From the NCBI GenBank assembly GCA_023484675.1, contig JAMDAP010000101.1, positions 1 to 15,760 of the forward strand: a stretch of DNA of 15,760 nucleotides. Direction: 5' to 3'. The translations under genes were made by a program, and so were the position numbers. Numbering within the stretch: the first letter of the stretch is position 1; each line of letters opens with the position of its first letter. The notes beneath the pieces are model-generated. The model searched no databases. It was not told the DNA's origin and saw only the letters and a program-made list of their open reading frames with translations. The DNA comes from Bacillota bacterium (lineage in GTDB: Bacteria > Bacillota_E > Symbiobacteriia > JAMDAP01). This document shows positions 6,624-13,390 of the stretch, piece after piece.

Positions 6624-6907
6624 CGCCCGTGCCTCCCTCATGTTGTACATAGCAGATCGAGTTTGCAAGTGCGGCCACATCCCGTATGTCGATGCGCGCA
6701 AGGCCCCCCGAAGCACTCCAGGCGGGGGTGCTGCGACCTCCAGGGCGTCCTTGCCCACAAAGGTTCCCGATCCCCTACCGACAATCCTCCAAACGGCTCG
6801 TCCCGCAGGTACAGCGCATCCCACGTTGGAATGTCGGCAATGCCGTACGAAACCTTGCCGCCGCTGCCGCGTCTCAGAGGCAAAGGCAGCAGGCGGGGGA
6901 TGGGTTC
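6624..6907. other. Region with broken minus-strand reading frames, no intact gene
   Basis: Ahead of the deacetylase start no intact gene is visible. On the minus strand, protein-like stretches appear one after the other in three frames: KVSYGIADIPTWDALYLR (about 6800-6858), then GSGTFVGKDALEVAAPPPG (about 6710-6770), then IDIRDVAALANSICYVQHE (about 6635-6695). Such switching of frames suits a decayed gene of unknown family. The plus strand of the same stretch must hold the deacetylase promoter, but I cannot point to clear -35 and -10 boxes. Confidence 0.4.
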
Positions 6908-8128
6908 ATGGGAGTTCTTCCGGGTCGCAGGCAGGATCAGCGCGGCGGGGCACCCGCCCGGTGCACTGTCGCCGTCCTGGTGGCAGCCATCCTGACCCTG
7001 GGCGTCATGTTGGCGGGAGCCTCCGGCTGCGCGAGCCTGGGTCGCGCCGCAGGGGCCACCGCGCCACCCGGCACGGAAGGCGCCCCCGGCGGCACATCGG
7101 CGGTAAAGAACGACCCGGCCGACTCCACCGACGCCCGAGCCGCTGAGCAGGAGCTTGTCCCCTATGCCGGTCCGATGGAGAACATCTTCTTTCACCCGCT
7201 CATCATCTACCCCGAGCGCGCCTTCGACGGCGACAGCCTGTCCCAGGGCTATGACGACTGGTTCGTCACCGTGCCCGAGTTCAAGAAGATCCTGCAAGCA
7301 TTGTACCGGAACGACTACATCCTGATCGACATCCGCAGCCTATACGAGATCAGGGAGCAGGACGGCAAGACCGTGGTGGAGCGGCGGTCGCTGCGGCTGC
7401 CACGGGGCAAGAAGCCGCTCATCCTCTCCGTCGATGACCTCAACTACTACGACTACATGCGGGAGAACGGCAACGCCACACGCCTGGTTTTGGACGGCGA
7501 GGGCAACGTGGCTGCCGAGTCGGTCGACTCGAAGGGCGAAACGGCGGTCTCCACGGATGACGAGATCATCCCCATCGTGGACGCCTTCGTACGGCTGCAC
7601 CCGGACTTCTCGCTGAATGGCGCCAAGGGCGTGATCGCCCTGACGGGCCACCAGGGCATCCTGGGGTACCGGACCAACAAGAGCGACGCGCCGGGCGACC
7701 AGGAGGAGCGGGAGGGGGCCGAGCGGGTGGTGGAACGGCTCAAGGCCACGGGCTGGGCCTTTGCCTCCCACGGCTGGGGCCACCTGCCCCTGGCAAGGAT
7801 CAGCCAGGCCGTTCTGGAGCGGGACACCCGGCGCTGGGAGGACCAGGTGGAACCCCTGGTGGGGCCCACCCCCATCTACGTCTTTCCCCATGGCAGCCGG
7901 GTCCCGGCCAGCGATACGCGCATGCGCTACCTGATGGACCGGGGCTTCCGGGTCTTCCTCTCGGTGGGGCCGTCGCCCTACCTGGAGGCGACGCCGAATT
8001 ACCTGCTGATGGACCGTCGGCACGTCGACGGCATGGCTCTGCGCACCCAGCGCAAGCTGCTGCTTCCCCTCTTCGACGCTGGCGAGGTCATGGACCCGGC
8101 ACGACTGGCGCCCAGTCCGCGGCCATAG
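6908..8128 (+). CDS. Exported polysaccharide-deacetylase-like protein
   Basis: About 406 aa. A basic N-terminus, a hydrophobic stretch (residues about 19-36) and AGASGC with Cys41 suggest export, probably as a lipoprotein although the -3 residue is Ala rather than Leu. A Gly/Ala/Thr-rich linker follows. The core has the layout of carbohydrate esterase 4 (NodB) domains: SVDD with Asp176/Asp177 in place of TFDDG, SHGWGH with His288/His292 in place of SHTxxH, and VFPHG (about 325-329) in place of RxPYG. The metal triad Asp-His-His is therefore present, while the Arg of motif 3 is replaced. It probably removes acetyl groups from a cell-wall or surface glycan outside the membrane; the substrate is unknown. 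ATG at 6908 was chosen because the signal peptide starts right after it; GGCGGGGGA is a weak ribosome binding site. The upstream in-frame extension to 6686 is not protein-like. Confidence 0.82.
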   Translation: MGVLPGRRQDQRGGAPARCTVAVLVAAILTLGVMLAGASGCASLGRAAGATAPPGTEGAPGGTSAVKNDPADSTDARAAEQELVPYAGPMENIFFHPLIIYPERAFDGDSLSQGYDDWFVTVPEFKKILQALYRNDYILIDIRSLYEIREQDGKTVVERRSLRLPRGKKPLILSVDDLNYYDYMRENGNATRLVLDGEGNVAAESVDSKGETAVSTDDEIIPIVDAFVRLHPDFSLNGAKGVIALTGHQGILGYRTNKSDAPGDQEEREGAERVVERLKATGWAFASHGWGHLPLARISQAVLERDTRRWEDQVEPLVGPTPIYVFPHGSRVPASDTRMRYLMDRGFRVFLSVGPSPYLEATPNYLLMDRRHVDGMALRTQRKLLLPLFDAGEVMDPARLAPSPRP

Positions 8129-8298
8129 GACGCAGCTGCTGCCCGTCAATGCGGTCTAACGGCCGCACGCCATACATAAGCGGACTTCCTCCTTGCGACA
8201 CTAGGCCGGGAGTGGCAGGAAGCAGGAAGCTGAGGCTCGACGGAGAAGTGTGCCTGGTCGCTCCTGGAAGGAAGTCCCTGCATAGAGGAGGTTTTCCC

Positions 8299-9720
8299 TT
8301 GACTGAGGAGTTCCGCGTCGAGAAGGATTCCCTTGGCGAAATGCATGTTCCCGCTACAGCTCTCTACGGCGCCCAGACCCAGCGCGCCGTCCTCAATTTT
8401 CCCATCACCGGCATGCAGCCCTACCCAGCCTTCACCTGGTCCATGGCCACCATCAAGCGGGCGGCGGCGGATGTCAACCGGAACCTGGGGCTGCTCGACC
8501 CAAAGATCGCCGAGGCCATCGCCGAGGCGGCCCAGGAGATCGTCGACGGGCAACACCGCGACCAGTTCGTGGTCGACCCCTTCCAGGCCGGAGCCGGCAC
8601 CTCCCACAACATGAATACCAATGAGGTCATCGCCAACCGCGCCAACCAGATCCTCGGCTATGCCCTGGACGACCCGAAGAAGCCCGTCAGCCCCAACGAC
8701 CACGTCAACATGGCCCAATCGACCAACGACACCATCCCCACGGCGATCCGCCTGGGTTGCCTGTGGCGCCTGGCTGAACTGCTCGCTGCCTTGGACGGCC
8801 TGGCCGGCGCCCTGGAGGCCAAGGCCAAGGAGTTCGACCCAATCGTCAAGTCCGGCCGCACCCACCTGCAGGACGCGGTGCCCGTGCGCCTCGGCCAGGA
8901 GTTTGGCGGCTATGCCAAGGCGGTTCGCAACGACCGGGAGCGCCTGGCCACCGCCGGCGACCGGCTGCGCCGTTTGGGCATCGGGGGCACCGCCACCGGC
9001 ACCGGCCTCAACGCCCATCCCGAGTATCACCAGCGCATGATCAAGCGCCTGGCCGAGCTCACGGGGCAGCGACTGGAGTCCTCCGGCAACCTCTTTGAGT
9101 CCATGCAGAGCCAGGCCGACTCCGTGGACTTCTCCGGCGCCATGCGCACCCTGGCGGTAACGCTGATCCGCATCGCCAACGACCTGCGCCTGCTTTCCTC
9201 CGGCCCCTCCACCGGCCTGGACGAAATCCGCCTGCCGGCCATTCAGCCGGGGTCGTCGATCATGCCCGGCAAGGTCAACCCGGTGCAGCCGGAGATGTTG
9301 GACATGGCCTGCTTTCACGTCATCGGCTGCGACACCACGGTGATGATGGCAGGGCAGGCCGGCCAGCTGGAGCTGAACGTGATGATGCCCATCATCGCCC
9401 ACAACCTGTTTGAGATGATGCACGTGCTGATTGGGGCCCTGGGGGCCTTCACCACCAGGTGCGTGGTGGGCATCCAGGCCAATGCAGAAAAGGCCACCGG
9501 CTGGTTGGCCAAGAACGCCATCCTGGTGACGGCTTTGAACCCAGTGACCGGCTACCTGAAGGGGGCCGAGGTGGCCAAGGAGGCCATGGCCACGGGCCAG
9601 ACCATCCGTGAGGTGGTGGTGGCCAAGGGCTACCTGTCGGCGGAGGAGGCCGACAAGCTTCTGGACGCGCGCGGGCTGACCGAAGGCGGCATCCACGACG
9701 GCGGCGGCGCGGGCGGATAG
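8299..9720 (+). CDS. aspA: Aspartate ammonia-lyase (aspartase/fumarase superfamily)
   Basis: About 473 aa, cytosolic homotetramer in the family, converting L-aspartate to fumarate and ammonia. The N-terminus RVEKDSLGEMHVPATALYG and the DPFQAGAGTSHNMNTNEVIA block follow Bacillus-type aspartases rather than fumarase C (WQTGSGTQTNMN). Substrate and catalytic residues seem intact: Thr101, Ser141/Thr142 (QSTND), Thr188/His189 (GRTHLQDAVP), and the signature GSSIMPGKVNP with Ser319, Lys325 and Asn327. AGQLELNVMMPIIAHN also resembles aspartase (AGQFELNVMEPV). A class II fumarase or another amino-acid lyase remains possible. TTG at 8299 was chosen because AGAGGAGG ends 7 bases upstream; an ATG at 8149 in frame gives a non-family extension. 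It follows the deacetylase by 170 bases, in which I find no sure promoter, and ends at a bidirectional terminator. Confidence 0.9.
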   Translation: MTEEFRVEKDSLGEMHVPATALYGAQTQRAVLNFPITGMQPYPAFTWSMATIKRAAADVNRNLGLLDPKIAEAIAEAAQEIVDGQHRDQFVVDPFQAGAGTSHNMNTNEVIANRANQILGYALDDPKKPVSPNDHVNMAQSTNDTIPTAIRLGCLWRLAELLAALDGLAGALEAKAKEFDPIVKSGRTHLQDAVPVRLGQEFGGYAKAVRNDRERLATAGDRLRRLGIGGTATGTGLNAHPEYHQRMIKRLAELTGQRLESSGNLFESMQSQADSVDFSGAMRTLAVTLIRIANDLRLLSSGPSTGLDEIRLPAIQPGSSIMPGKVNPVQPEMLDMACFHVIGCDTTVMMAGQAGQLELNVMMPIIAHNLFEMMHVLIGALGAFTTRCVVGIQANAEKATGWLAKNAILVTALNPVTGYLKGAEVAKEAMATGQTIREVVVAKGYLSAEEADKLLDARGLTEGGIHDGGGAGG

Positions 9721-9819
9721 CCGGGGCCCCGGAGTGTCGGGAGGCAAAGAGGCCGCGGCCGGCGAACTGTCCTCTTCACCTGGCGGAAGGCGTGGAACCG
9801 AGCGAGGACCGAATCCCCG

Positions 9820-9838
9820 CTGGATTGAAGGGATTGAA
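9820..9838. repeat. Short tandem repeat GGATTGAAG x2
   Basis: GGATTGAAG occurs twice in a row between the aspartase stop and the shared terminator. Only two copies are present, and there is no sign of a larger repeat family in the window. It may have arisen by slippage. Confidence 0.6.
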
Positions 9839-9845
9839 GCAGCAG

Positions 9846-9880
9846 AAAAAAGCCCAGTGCGTTAGCACCGGGCCTTTTCA
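9846..9880. terminator. Bidirectional Rho-independent terminator
   Basis: GCCCAGTGC (9852-9860), GTTA loop and GCACCGGGC (9865-9873) form a 9-bp stem with one A-C mismatch on the plus strand. It is followed by CTTTTC on the plus strand and, because AAAAAA precedes it, by TTTTTT on the minus strand. It ends the aspartase transcript from the left and the RRM-protein transcript from the right. Confidence 0.9.
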
Positions 9881-9920
9881 TTAGCTGCCTTACGGCTTGC
9901 CGCTGACTGGGGCCTAGCCC

Positions 9921-10223
9921 TTAGTAGCTGCGGCGGTTGCCGCCGCCGAATCCGCCGCCGCCACGAGCCGGCCGCTCTTCGCGGGGCTTGGCTTCGTTGA
10001 CGGTCAGGGCGCGGCCGCCCCACTCGGCGCCATTCAGGGCGTCGATGACGGCCTGGGCCTTCTCCTCCGGCACCTCGACAAAACCGAAACCACGCGAACG
10101 ACCGGTTTCACGGTCGGTGGCGATGCGGGCGGAGATAACCTCCGCGTGCTGGGTGACGGCTTCGGTGAGATCGTCGCTAGTGACGGCCCACGGCAGGTTC
10201 CCGAAATACAGGGTCTTGGTCAT
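9921..10223 (-). CDS. RRM-type RNA-binding protein with Gly-rich tail
   Basis: About 100 aa, a single RNA recognition motif. RNP2 is LYFGNL (residues 5-10) and RNP1 is RGFGFVEV (44-51), both with the aromatic residues that stack on RNA. The tail (about 84-100) is Gly/Arg-rich (ARGGGGFGGGNRRSY). The protein matches the small bacterial RRM family known from cyanobacteria (Rbp) and scattered elsewhere, some of which respond to cold; the RNA targets here are unknown. ATG at 10223 follows CGAAGGAAC. The in-frame extension to 10358 would read through the promoter and is rejected. It has its own promoter about 107 bases upstream, giving a leader of roughly 100 bases, and the strong terminator downstream makes it a single-gene transcript. 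Confidence 0.93.
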   Translation of the reverse strand: MTKTLYFGNLPWAVTSDDLTEAVTQHAEVISARIATDRETGRSRGFGFVEVPEEKAQAVIDALNGAEWGGRALTVNEAKPREERPARGGGGFGGGNRRSY

Positions 10224-10329
10224 GTTCCTTCGTGCTCTCCCTCGGTTCAAGAATTTTCGTCGCCATGGATCTGCACGAAGACACAACCTGGAAACCAGCG
10301 TGGCCACGGCACATCGTGCGACGGAATAA

Positions 10330-10358
10330 AGTGTACCCGACTTCAGGCAGAAATGCAA
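10330..10358 (-). promoter_or_regulatory. Candidate sigma-A promoter of the RRM gene
   Basis: On the minus strand TTGCAT (10358-10353), a 17-base spacer and TACACT (10335-10330) make a plausible sigma-70 type promoter: the -35 has 3 of 6 consensus bases and the -10 has 4 of 6. It sits in a locally A+T-richer stretch, and transcription would begin near 10323, leaving about 100 untranslated bases before the ATG. Confidence 0.45.
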
Positions 10359-10517
10359 GCCAATTTCGTCGGGGAAGAGGCACTTTCCCTCAAGAAGGCA
10401 CGTCCCTCGGCGCGATCACCGGTCAGATGCAGGCCAGACGCGGTCCAGCACGCCTACCGATAACGCTTAAAACGGATGCAGGATTTGTCAGTCGCTCCGT
10501 GCCCCCCCATTGCAGCC

Positions 10518-11051
10518 TCACCGCAGGTCCTTGCCCCAAAACCGCAGGGCAGGGCTCCCCTCCGAAAAGAAGACGGGCTCCAAGATAATCTGCCAGCCCC
10601 TCGCCCGGTAGAAATACTGGGCCGCAGCAGCCAAAGGGTTGGTGCTGACGACTGCTGTCGCGTGGGGTTGAGTTAGAAGCAAGGCGTCGTGTAGGGCTGC
10701 ACCAACACCTTGTCCTCTGGCATCAAGGCGAACCCCGAGTTCCGCAAACTCGAAGCAGTCAGAAAGCCAACGCGGTGACAGTGCGGGGCCGAACAGTGAT
10801 CGCATACGGTCGTGCCACGGCTGCCCGGGGTTCGAGTCCCAACCGTAGGCAAAGCCAAGCAGTTGCCCATTGTCTGCCAGAGCCACACGGCCGTCAAACC
10901 CGGAATAGCCCGCCTGACGCCTCAGAGTTTCTTCCGCGCCCACCTGGCTGATGCCGTGATAGGGCGGTTCCGAGAATACCTCGCAGTACAGGTCGCGAAC
11001 CGCGGCCGCGTGGTCCTCCCACCGGAAGGGTTCAACCCGAAACGACGCCAA
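10518..11051 (-). CDS. GNAT-family N-acetyltransferase
   Basis: About 177 aa. The acetyl-CoA binding motif A is clear in FAELGVRLDARGQGVGAALH (R/Q-x-x-G-x-G/A pattern in ARGQGVGAAL), preceded by GFAYGWDSN as the usual beta-strand 4 and followed by a C-terminal YFYRARGW typical of GNAT strand 6 and helix 4. The substrate cannot be told from sequence. TTG at 11051 follows GGAAGGG by 8 bases and gives a normal GNAT beginning (ASFRVEPFRWEDHAAAVRDL); the frame extending to 11174 would run into the nagB end. It starts 58 bases after nagB on the same strand, so it may belong to the amino-sugar operon, and acetylation of an amino sugar is a possible but unproven role. No terminator is visible after its stop. 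Confidence 0.85.
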   Translation of the reverse strand: MASFRVEPFRWEDHAAAVRDLYCEVFSEPPYHGISQVGAEETLRRQAGYSGFDGRVALADNGQLLGFAYGWDSNPGQPWHDRMRSLFGPALSPRWLSDCFEFAELGVRLDARGQGVGAALHDALLLTQPHATAVVSTNPLAAAAQYFYRARGWQIILEPVFFSEGSPALRFWGKDLR

Positions 11052-11080
11052 CGTCCCCACCCTTCCGTCCGGTGCGCTTG

Positions 11081-11096
11081 AGCCGGCCTGCCGGCT
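11081..11096. repeat. Palindromic hairpin between nagB and the GNAT gene
   Basis: AGCCGGC and GCCGGCT flank a 2-base centre (7 pairs, or 6 with a 4-base loop). No T-tract follows on either strand, so it is not a standard terminator. It may lower downstream GNAT expression or stabilise the nagB message. Confidence 0.45.
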
Positions 11097-11109
11097 GAGG
11101 TATCCTGTC

Positions 11110-11871
11110 CTAGTCCGGTTGGCGGCGCCGGCGAAGCTCATCGTCCTGCAACACCCTGGCCGCGTTCTGGTCAAGCAGGACAGTAACCTGGGGGTGCATC
11201 TGCAGGACCGAGGCCGGAACCTCCGTGGTCACGGGCCCTTCCACCATACGGGCGACAATTTCCGCCTTGTCCTCACCGGAGGCCAGGAGCAGGATGTGCC
11301 TGGCCTTCATAATCGTCCCGACGCCCATGGTGACGGCGGCCCGCGGCACCTCGGCCGGGTCGTCGAAGAACCGGGCGTTGGCGGCGATGGTATCTTCGCT
11401 TAAAGCTACAAGATGCGTCTCCGTCCGCAGGTAGAAGTCCGGCTCGTTGAAGCCGATGTGGCCGTTTCTGCCAATGCCCAGGAGCTGAAGATCGATGCCG
11501 CCAGCCTCCTCGATGGACCGGTCGTGGTCCTGGCAAGCCTTGCTCACGTCCGCCGGCTGGCCGGGCGGAATATGTACGTGGGATGGCTTGATGTTGATGG
11601 AACCAAACAGGTTCTGCCACATGAAGTAGTGGTAGCTCTGCTGGTTCTCCGCCGGCAGCCCCAGGTACTCGTCCAGGTTGTAGGTGACGACCTGGGAGAA
11701 ATCCAGGTCTTCCTCCTTGTGCATGCGAACCAGCTCCTGATAGGTGCCGACGGGCGTGCTCCCCGTGGCCAGGCCCAAGACGCTGTTCGGCTTGGAGCGG
11801 ACTTGCGCCGCGATCACCGCCGCAGCCGCCCGGGACATGGCATCATAATCGGGATAGACGACCCACTTCAT
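11110..11871 (-). CDS. nagB: Glucosamine-6-phosphate deaminase
   Basis: About 253 aa, cytosolic enzyme that converts glucosamine-6-phosphate to fructose-6-phosphate and ammonia, the step that feeds amino sugars into glycolysis. Family motifs are complete: GLATGSTPVGTYQEL (phosphate loop, about 33-47), YNLDEYLGL with the catalytic Asp67, and LGIGRNGHIGFNEP (131-144) with His138 and Glu143. Asn136 stands where E. coli NagB has Asp141, as is normal in shorter Gram-positive NagBs, which also lack the allosteric C-terminal part; the length fits this class. ATG at 11871 follows GGGGGAGG by 9 bases. It overlaps the end of the ROK regulator gene by four bases (ATGA), so the two are translationally coupled and the regulator most likely controls this operon. 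Confidence 0.96.
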   Translation of the reverse strand: MKWVVYPDYDAMSRAAAAVIAAQVRSKPNSVLGLATGSTPVGTYQELVRMHKEEDLDFSQVVTYNLDEYLGLPAENQQSYHYFMWQNLFGSINIKPSHVHIPPGQPADVSKACQDHDRSIEEAGGIDLQLLGIGRNGHIGFNEPDFYLRTETHLVALSEDTIAANARFFDDPAEVPRAAVTMGVGTIMKARHILLLASGEDKAEIVARMVEGPVTTEVPASVLQMHPQVTVLLDQNAARVLQDDELRRRRQPD

Positions 11872-13202
11872 GCCTTGCTTCCTCCCCCACCTTTGCCCTT
11901 CGAGCGCCGTTGAGCGCGGCCCCCCGCCATTCCCGGTACAAGGGTTTCCCACATCGCTGCTTCGAAGCCAAAGGCTTCCCCGACGCCGAAGAACCTATCG
12001 ACGACGATAGCTGCGGCGCCGCGGGCCGGAGCGTCCGGGCCTAGGGTGGCGGGCACAATGGTCACGCTATCGCGCGAAAGCCGCAAGGACTTGGACTCGA
12101 TGGCCGAGTGGACCTGCGGCGCCAGGTAGTCCCAGGCGTTGGCCAAGCCCCCGCCGATGACGATGCGCTCGGGATTGAGCAGGTTGACGGCGCTGGCCAG
12201 GGCCAGGCCCAAGTACCACCCCGCCTCGGCAAAAACGGAGGCCGCCAGCTCGTCGCCGGCCACGGCCGCCCGGTGAACCACCTGCGCCGTCACCTCGCCA
12301 CCGGGGTTGAAGTCGGAGTCGGTCAGCAGGCTGGCGGCGCCGGTGCGGAGGCGCTCCCGAGCCCGACGGGCGACGGCGTGTCCGGACGACATGGCGTCAA
12401 GGCAGCCGGTCGATCCGCAGGTGCAGGAGGGCCCGCCAGAGGGCACCACGTTGACGTGCCCCAGCTCCCCAGCGTGGCCGGAGGCGCCGCGCACCAGCCG
12501 GCCGTCCACCATCACCGCAGCGTCGATGCCGGTGCCCAGCTTGACCGCCAGGAAGTTCTGCGCCCCGCGGGCGCTGCCGAAGCGCCACTCCCCCAGGGCC
12601 ATGGCCCGCACGTTGTGCTCCAAGAAGGTGCGAATGCCAAGGCGATCCTCCAGCCAGGGGACTACGGGGACGTCGCGCCAGCCGTTAAGCGTGTGGATGA
12701 CGTGGGAGATGCCACGACTCACGTCCATCTGGCCGGGGAGCGAGACTCCCAGGCCGGTGATCTGATCAGGATTGAGCTGGGCAGCTGCCAGGAGGCTCTC
12801 CACCACTTCCGCCGCCTGCTCCAGGATGACCTCCCACCGGCGCTGGCGGCTGGAACCCGCGTCCAGGGGGCCGCTCCAGCGAGTCAGCACATCCGTCTCC
12901 AAATCGGTAAGCGCAGCCTGCAGCTTGGAGGGGCCAAGGGTCAGGCCGATCACCTTCATCGCTTTGGAGTTGAAGTAGAGGCCTTCCTCTCCTCCGGCTC
13001 CATCGACTCCACCGACCGGTCCTTCCGTCAGCAGACCGAAGCCCTTGAGGTCGGTCAAGATGGGAGCCAGGTCCGATTGTCTGAGGCCGGAGCGCCTGGT
13101 CAAGGACGAGAGGGACTGCCCCGGTTGCTCGCGAACCAACTGTAAAATCAGGTGTGCATTTAGACGGCGAACCATGGCAGGAGCATCGACCGGGTAAGAC
13201 AA
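11868..13202 (-). CDS. ROK-family transcriptional repressor (NagC/XylR-like)
   Basis: About 444 aa. Residues 10-60 form a winged helix-turn-helix (RLNAHLILQLVREQPGQSLS, then LTRRSGLRQSDLAPILTDL). The ROK domain follows, with the zinc site His249, Cys260, Cys262, Cys267 in GHVNVVPSGGPSCTCGSTGC. In ROK sugar kinases an ND pair supplies the catalytic Asp; here it is EHNVRA (Asn197-Val198), so the protein should bind sugar without phosphorylating it. Given coupling to nagB, the effector is probably GlcNAc-6-P or GlcN-6-P; this is inference. TTG at 13202 follows GGAGGAGG by 7 bases; ATG at 13175 is the alternative, and the longer frame to 13427 crosses the divergent promoter region. It is first in the operon and is likely autoregulated. 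Confidence 0.92.
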   Translation of the reverse strand: MSYPVDAPAMVRRLNAHLILQLVREQPGQSLSSLTRRSGLRQSDLAPILTDLKGFGLLTEGPVGGVDGAGGEEGLYFNSKAMKVIGLTLGPSKLQAALTDLETDVLTRWSGPLDAGSSRQRRWEVILEQAAEVVESLLAAAQLNPDQITGLGVSLPGQMDVSRGISHVIHTLNGWRDVPVVPWLEDRLGIRTFLEHNVRAMALGEWRFGSARGAQNFLAVKLGTGIDAAVMVDGRLVRGASGHAGELGHVNVVPSGGPSCTCGSTGCLDAMSSGHAVARRARERLRTGAASLLTDSDFNPGGEVTAQVVHRAAVAGDELAASVFAEAGWYLGLALASAVNLLNPERIVIGGGLANAWDYLAPQVHSAIESKSLRLSRDSVTIVPATLGPDAPARGAAAIVVDRFFGVGEAFGFEAAMWETLVPGMAGGRAQRRSKGKGGGGSKA

Positions 13203-13254
13203 AGCAGACCCTCCTCCGCAACCCGGGCTCACACCCCGCGGTCGCCTCTTGTGG

Positions 13255-13282
13255 GGAATTCTCGCTGCTTCGGAGCGAATCC
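13255..13282. promoter_or_regulatory. Imperfect inverted repeat in the ROK/DedA divergent region (possible operator)
   Basis: GGAATTCTCGCT (13255-13266) and AGCGAATCC (13274-13282) are inverted copies with three extra bases in the left arm. They lie 53-80 bases upstream of the ROK start, where an autorepressor could bind. The match is weak; a second small palindrome, GCTTCCCGAAGC, lies at 13289-13300. Confidence 0.25.
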
Positions 13283-13317
13283 TCTGATGCTTCCCGAAGC
13301 GCCGCGGCGACCCGAAC

Positions 13318-13347
13318 TTGCAGCCTTCAGGTCGTGGACGGTACAAT
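13318..13347 (+). promoter_or_regulatory. Candidate sigma-A promoter of the DedA-PAP2 gene
   Basis: TTGCAG (13318-13323), an 18-base spacer and TACAAT (13342-13347, five of six consensus bases) precede the GTG start by about 43 bases. The -35 box is weak but the -10 is good, and the leader of roughly 37 bases holds the GGGAGG ribosome binding site. Confidence 0.5.
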
Positions 13348-13390
13348 GGGCGTGTCCCTGGGACAAGCCGCAGCAACGGGAGGGTGAGAC

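Noticed and set aside
8215..8229. GCAGGAAGCAGGAAGC direct repeat before the aspartase
   Set aside because: Only two 7-base copies; no riboswitch, T-box or operator pattern could be supported around it.
8146..9747. Long minus-strand open frame (533 codons) opposite the aspartase gene
   Set aside because: It is a codon-bias shadow of a certain gene in high-G+C DNA; its translation is Gly/His/Gln/Val-rich with no family motif and no proper ribosome binding site.
10502..10508. Run of C bases near the end of the GNAT gene region
   Set aside because: It lies just outside the coding frame and has no evident phase-variation role.
12108..13145. Plus-strand open frame (345 codons) opposite the ROK gene
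   Set aside because: Shadow of a well-defined ROK protein; no ribosome binding site and no recognisable domain.
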